Below are positions 5,638-7,146 of a stretch of 7,146 bases of DNA, piece by piece. The first letter of the stretch is position 1. Every line of letters starts with the position of its first letter. This stretch comes from Candidatus Pacearchaeota archaeon (lineage in GTDB: Archaea; Nanobdellota; Nanobdellia; Pacearchaeales; GW2011-AR1): contig PWGL01000039.1 of NCBI GenBank assembly GCA_003554465.1, positions 1 to 7,146 on the forward strand, given 5' to 3'. The notes under the pieces are model-generated. The model saw only the letters and a list, made by a program, of their open reading frames with translations. It had not been told where the DNA came from and did not search any database. The position numbers and the translations under genes were made by a program.

Positions 5638-5670
5638 AAAAAACCCTCTCATCTTAATCGACTGAGAGGG
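5638..5670 (-). terminator. intrinsic terminator or attenuator in the leader of the replication operon
   Basis: On the minus strand CCCTCTCA (5670-5663) pairs with TGAGAGGG (5651-5644) across an 11-base loop, and TTTTTT (5643-5638) follows at once. This is a textbook intrinsic terminator. It lies about 100 bases after the stop of the 307-residue gene and could simply end that transcript. The ribosome binding site of the 49-residue gene starts only about 5 bases later, so any promoter for that gene must lie upstream. The hairpin would then act inside its leader. Confidence 0.7.
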
Positions 5671-5683
5671 GGAGAGAGGGTTT
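5641..5683 (-). repeat. outer inverted repeat: second 5' arm competing for the terminator
   Basis: AAACCCTCTC (plus strand 5641-5650) and GAGAGGGTTT (5674-5683) are perfect 10-base inverted copies that enclose the terminator hairpin. On the minus strand there are thus two CCCTCTC arms in tandem, separated by TCC, and a single GAGAGGG arm that can pair with only one at a time. The outer pairing also uses three bases of the T tract. This may be an alternative structure for attenuation, or part of a replication origin next to rep. Confidence 0.55.
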
Positions 5684-5689
5684 ATGATG

Positions 5690-5706
5690 AAATAAGACGC
5701 TTATTT
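5690..5706. repeat. AT-rich perfect inverted repeat in the rep leader
   Basis: AAATAAG (5690-5696) and CTTATTT (5700-5706) form a 7-bp hairpin with a 3-base loop. It is followed on the minus strand by the GC-rich hairpin pair at 5641-5683. Together they fill the gap between the 307-residue gene and the replication operon. The function is unknown; a double-strand origin for Rep is one possibility. Confidence 0.4.
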
Positions 5707-5767
5707 ATGATTTATTTTCTGACTTACTCTAAACTTATTAATACTCTTATAAAAAATACCCTCTTGT

Positions 5768-6691
5768 TTACTCTATTTTTTTTGCCCAAATCTTATTTTT
5801 TGCTCCGTCAAACTCAAAAACAATTTTTTTCTTAAGCTTGTTTCCTTTTTGCAGTTCTTTGATAGTGTTTTGTATTATTATTAGTTGCTTGTTTTTCTTA
5901 ATTATTCTATCAAATCCAGTTAAATCAGAGTCTTTCTGATCTTTCGAAAGTTTGATTCTTTCATAAACTGATTCTAATGTTCTTGGAGTGCCAAAAGGAT
6001 CTAATAAACACTCAAGAAACCTAAAGTGTCGAGTGTTCGGTTTACCTATTTTTATTTTTTCTCCATGCTTACTGAATTTTAGATAACCCCAATTGCTTTC
6101 TGTTATACAAAAAGGGGTTTTGTTATTTTCTTGATTTTTTTCATTGTTTTTTCCTGCAATGCTTTTCATCTCTTCAATGATTTCTTTCTTCAGCTTCTCT
6201 TTTTCATCTGCTTTTCTGGTTATTTCATCAAATGTTCTTTTTATTTCTTCAATATAAGGATCTCTCTCAAGACCTTCCTTCTCTTTTTTAGTGGAGTTTA
6301 TTAAATCTTCTAAGTTTTTTTCTTGTCCTGATCGGGACCATGCTAATGCTATTATCTTTTTTTGCTTTTCTTCATATTCTTTGTACAAACTATCAAATTC
6401 AGGCTGTTGAATATTTATTAAAAATCCTATTGGTTCTAGATTATACAAATCAGCTCCTAGTGGTGGCATATTAAAAGGAAGTTTTCTTTTTTTGATTTCG
6501 AGCACAAGTTTTTTTTCAAGAAATTCTAGCGCACGTATTTGATCTGCTTTTGAAATATTAAGCTCATTGGATAAGGATGGGTCAAAGTAGATATCCTCTA
6601 TTTTTTGTGTGGCGATACTTTCTTTTTTTATTTCTCCCAAAACCCACCAAACAGCTTGGTCAAATTTTTCTTCTGGAGTTAATAAGTCCAT
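5768..6691 (-). CDS. conserved hypothetical protein of Patescibacteria type, coiled coil with possible C-terminal winged helix
   Basis: This soluble protein of 307 residues starts with LTPEEKFDQAVWWVLGEIKK (4-23), which looks like a short helical module. A region with an N-terminal winged-helix feel follows, to about residue 100. Charged coiled-coil helices run from about 100 to 178, then a polar linker (NNEKNQENNK). The compact C-terminal part (about 193-307) contains KFSKHGEKIKIGKPNTRHFR and IIQNTIKELQKGNKLKKKIV and resembles a winged-helix DNA-binding fold. I recall similar proteins, with the same N-terminal motif, from Parcubacteria-type genomes, but no function has been established that I know of. 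Its promoter overlaps a 16-base motif also found in the recombinase operon promoter, which suggests shared control. A terminator follows about 100 bases downstream. Whether it belongs to the element or the host chromosome is unclear. Confidence 0.85.
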   Translation of the reverse strand: MDLLTPEEKFDQAVWWVLGEIKKESIATQKIEDIYFDPSLSNELNISKADQIRALEFLEKKLVLEIKKRKLPFNMPPLGADLYNLEPIGFLINIQQPEFDSLYKEYEEKQKKIIALAWSRSGQEKNLEDLINSTKKEKEGLERDPYIEEIKRTFDEITRKADEKEKLKKEIIEEMKSIAGKNNEKNQENNKTPFCITESNWGYLKFSKHGEKIKIGKPNTRHFRFLECLLDPFGTPRTLESVYERIKLSKDQKDSDLTGFDRIIKKNKQLIIIQNTIKELQKGNKLKKKIVFEFDGAKNKIWAKKIE

Positions 6692-6739
6692 TATAATTTC
6701 TATTTATTTAGGTAGTTATCCTTATTTTTTTATTAATTC

Positions 6740-6768
6740 ATTTTAGAGCAAAAGGAACACAAAGTAAA
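6740..6768 (-). promoter_or_regulatory. candidate promoter of the 307-residue gene
   Basis: On the minus strand TTTACT (6768-6763) and TAAAAT (6745-6740) are spaced by 17 bases. The predicted start near 6733 leaves a leader of about 40 bases. The -35 box overlaps the 16-base motif at 6764-6779. The boxes are fair rather than excellent matches in AT-rich DNA, so the call is moderate. Confidence 0.45.
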
Positions 6769-6779
6769 CTATTGTAAAG
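6764..6779 (+). repeat. 16-base repeated motif, copy 2 (possible operator)
   Basis: GTAAACTATTGTAAAG is an exact copy of the motif in the minus-strand promoter at 4217-4232, in opposite orientation in the window. Here it overlaps the -35 box of the 307-residue gene and lies 29 bases upstream of the plus-strand -35 box. A protein bound here could affect both divergent transcripts. Confidence 0.55.
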
Positions 6780-6808
6780 AAAAAGAAGATTATTTTAAGT
6801 CTTTCTAT

Positions 6809-6836
6809 TTGATATTAATGTTTTATTCAGTATAAT
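6809..6836 (+). promoter_or_regulatory. promoter of the secreted coiled-coil protein gene
   Basis: TTGATA (6809-6814) and a perfect TATAAT (6831-6836) are separated by 16 bases. The start point would be near 6843, giving a leader of only about 20 bases before the ATG at 6864. An AAGGAG at 6842-6847 lies 16 bases before the ATG, rather far and at the very start of the transcript; AAGG at 6853-6856 is better spaced. Strong core boxes suggest steady, fairly high expression. Confidence 0.7.
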
Positions 6837-6863
6837 AAAAGAAGGAGTAACTAAGGCTAATTT

Positions 6864-7146
6864 ATGAAAAAAATTATTATACTTACATTTTTATTACTAT
6901 TTACTCTTACTGCAAGTAGTTTTCCAGCTTATTCTGAAACAGAAACAAAACTCGAAGAGTTGGAAAACAAACAAGAAAGAATAGAACAGATAAGAGCAAC
7001 AGTGAACTCTTTTTTTGCATTAGCTGAAAAATCGGACCAAAAAGAAATGATAGAAATTGCTTTGAGGGAAGTATTAGAAAAAGTAGATGCTATTGAAGAA
7101 GAAATAGAGAGCAGAATACAAGAAAGAGAACTATATCTTTCAGAAG
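6864..7146 (+). CDS. secreted coiled-coil protein, N-terminal part (runs off the window)
   Basis: The first 94 codons are present and the frame is open at the window end. The N-terminus is a classic Sec signal peptide: MKK, a hydrophobic core IIILTFLLLFTLTA, then PAYS with a likely cleavage after S24 (A at -3, S at -1). The mature part is Lys/Glu-rich and predicted to be almost entirely helical (ETKLEELENKQERIEQI, then EKVDAIEEEIESRIQER), a coiled coil. Proteins that begin this way include cell-wall hydrolase activators and surface or secretion components, but the defining domain would lie past the window, so no function is assigned. It is divergent from the 307-residue gene and is the only protein gene on the plus strand. 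It may mark either host chromosome or a further part of the element. Confidence 0.82.
   Translation, partial: MKKIIILTFLLLFTLTASSFPAYSETETKLEELENKQERIEQIRATVNSFFALAEKSDQKEMIEIALREVLEKVDAIEEEIESRIQERELYLSE

Larger units (their letters stand above)
107..5767. mobile_element. integrated element with serine recombinase, RM system and gene II-like Rep; right end not located
   Basis: A recombinase ends in a tRNA gene. An excisionase-like protein, an RM pair and a rolling-circle-type replication protein follow, all on the minus strand in two compact operons. This combination marks an integrative replicon. The left end at tRNA-Asn is well supported. The right limit given is only the end of the replication module and its leader; no second copy of the tRNA 3' end was seen, so the element could extend through the 307-residue gene and beyond the window. 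Confidence 0.6.

Noticed and set aside
5641..5683. Repeats around 5641-5683 as part of a CRISPR array or insertion-sequence end
   Set aside because: Only one pair of inverted arms plus a tandem half-arm is present. There are no regularly spaced repeats, no transposase and no target-site duplication; a terminator/leader structure explains it.
107..7146. Recoded genetic code (TGA as Gly or Trp), as in some CPR lineages
   Set aside because: The methyltransferase and the 49-residue gene end in TGA at sensible points, and Trp is encoded by TGG. No conserved domain needs read-through of TGA.
122..7146. Second copy of the tRNA-Asn 3' end marking the right attachment site
   Set aside because: Reading both strands for the T-arm and acceptor sequence found no further copy, so no right boundary can be claimed within this window.

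Overview
This is an AT-rich window (roughly 30% GC by eye). It begins at a complete chromosomal tRNA-Asn gene and continues into what looks like an integrated mobile element whose genes all lie on the minus strand. The standard bacterial code fits: TGA is used as a stop and TGG as Trp. Most starts lack a visible Shine-Dalgarno sequence. The 307-residue protein near the right end resembles hypothetical proteins I associate with Patescibacteria (CPR; Parcubacteria-like). I therefore infer a Patescibacteria host, with moderate confidence because no lineage marker is present.

Left end (1-190): tRNA-Asn(GTT) has a near-consensus promoter and an encoded CCA. Reading towards it on the minus strand is a 503-residue large serine recombinase. 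Its last four codons and stop are the antisense of the tRNA 3' end. The intrinsic terminator of the tRNA lies inside the recombinase gene. This is the arrangement expected at a tRNA-targeted integration junction.

Cargo and maintenance module (107-4239), in transcription order right to left: a promoter, a 79-residue unknown protein, a 59-residue excisionase-type helix-turn-helix protein, an N6-adenine DNA methyltransferase (NPPY type), a probable type II restriction endonuclease, and the recombinase. The genes overlap or nearly touch and look like one operon. The restriction-modification pair probably stabilises the element and/or defends the host.

Replication module (4248-5767): a 49-residue protein with a strong ribosome binding site, a 370-residue replication protein resembling the filamentous-phage gene II/X family (rolling-circle nicking enzymes), and a 42-residue basic protein. 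Three small-gene junctions in the two modules share the same 8-base ATGNNTRA start-stop overlap. Upstream of the 49-residue gene is a structured leader with two inverted repeats. One is a textbook minus-strand terminator with a second competing 5' arm, and it leaves no room for a promoter before the gene.

Right part (5768-7146): a 307-residue protein (minus strand) and, divergently, the start of a secreted coiled-coil protein that runs off the window. A perfect 16-base motif occurs twice, once inside the promoter of the recombinase/RM operon and once over the -35 box of the 307-residue gene. This suggests a shared operator. No second copy of the tRNA end was seen, so the right boundary of the element is not located. 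The combination of serine recombinase, RM system and gene II-like Rep suggests an integrative rolling-circle replicon, either plasmid-like or a satellite or relative of a filamentous phage. No phage structural gene is visible.
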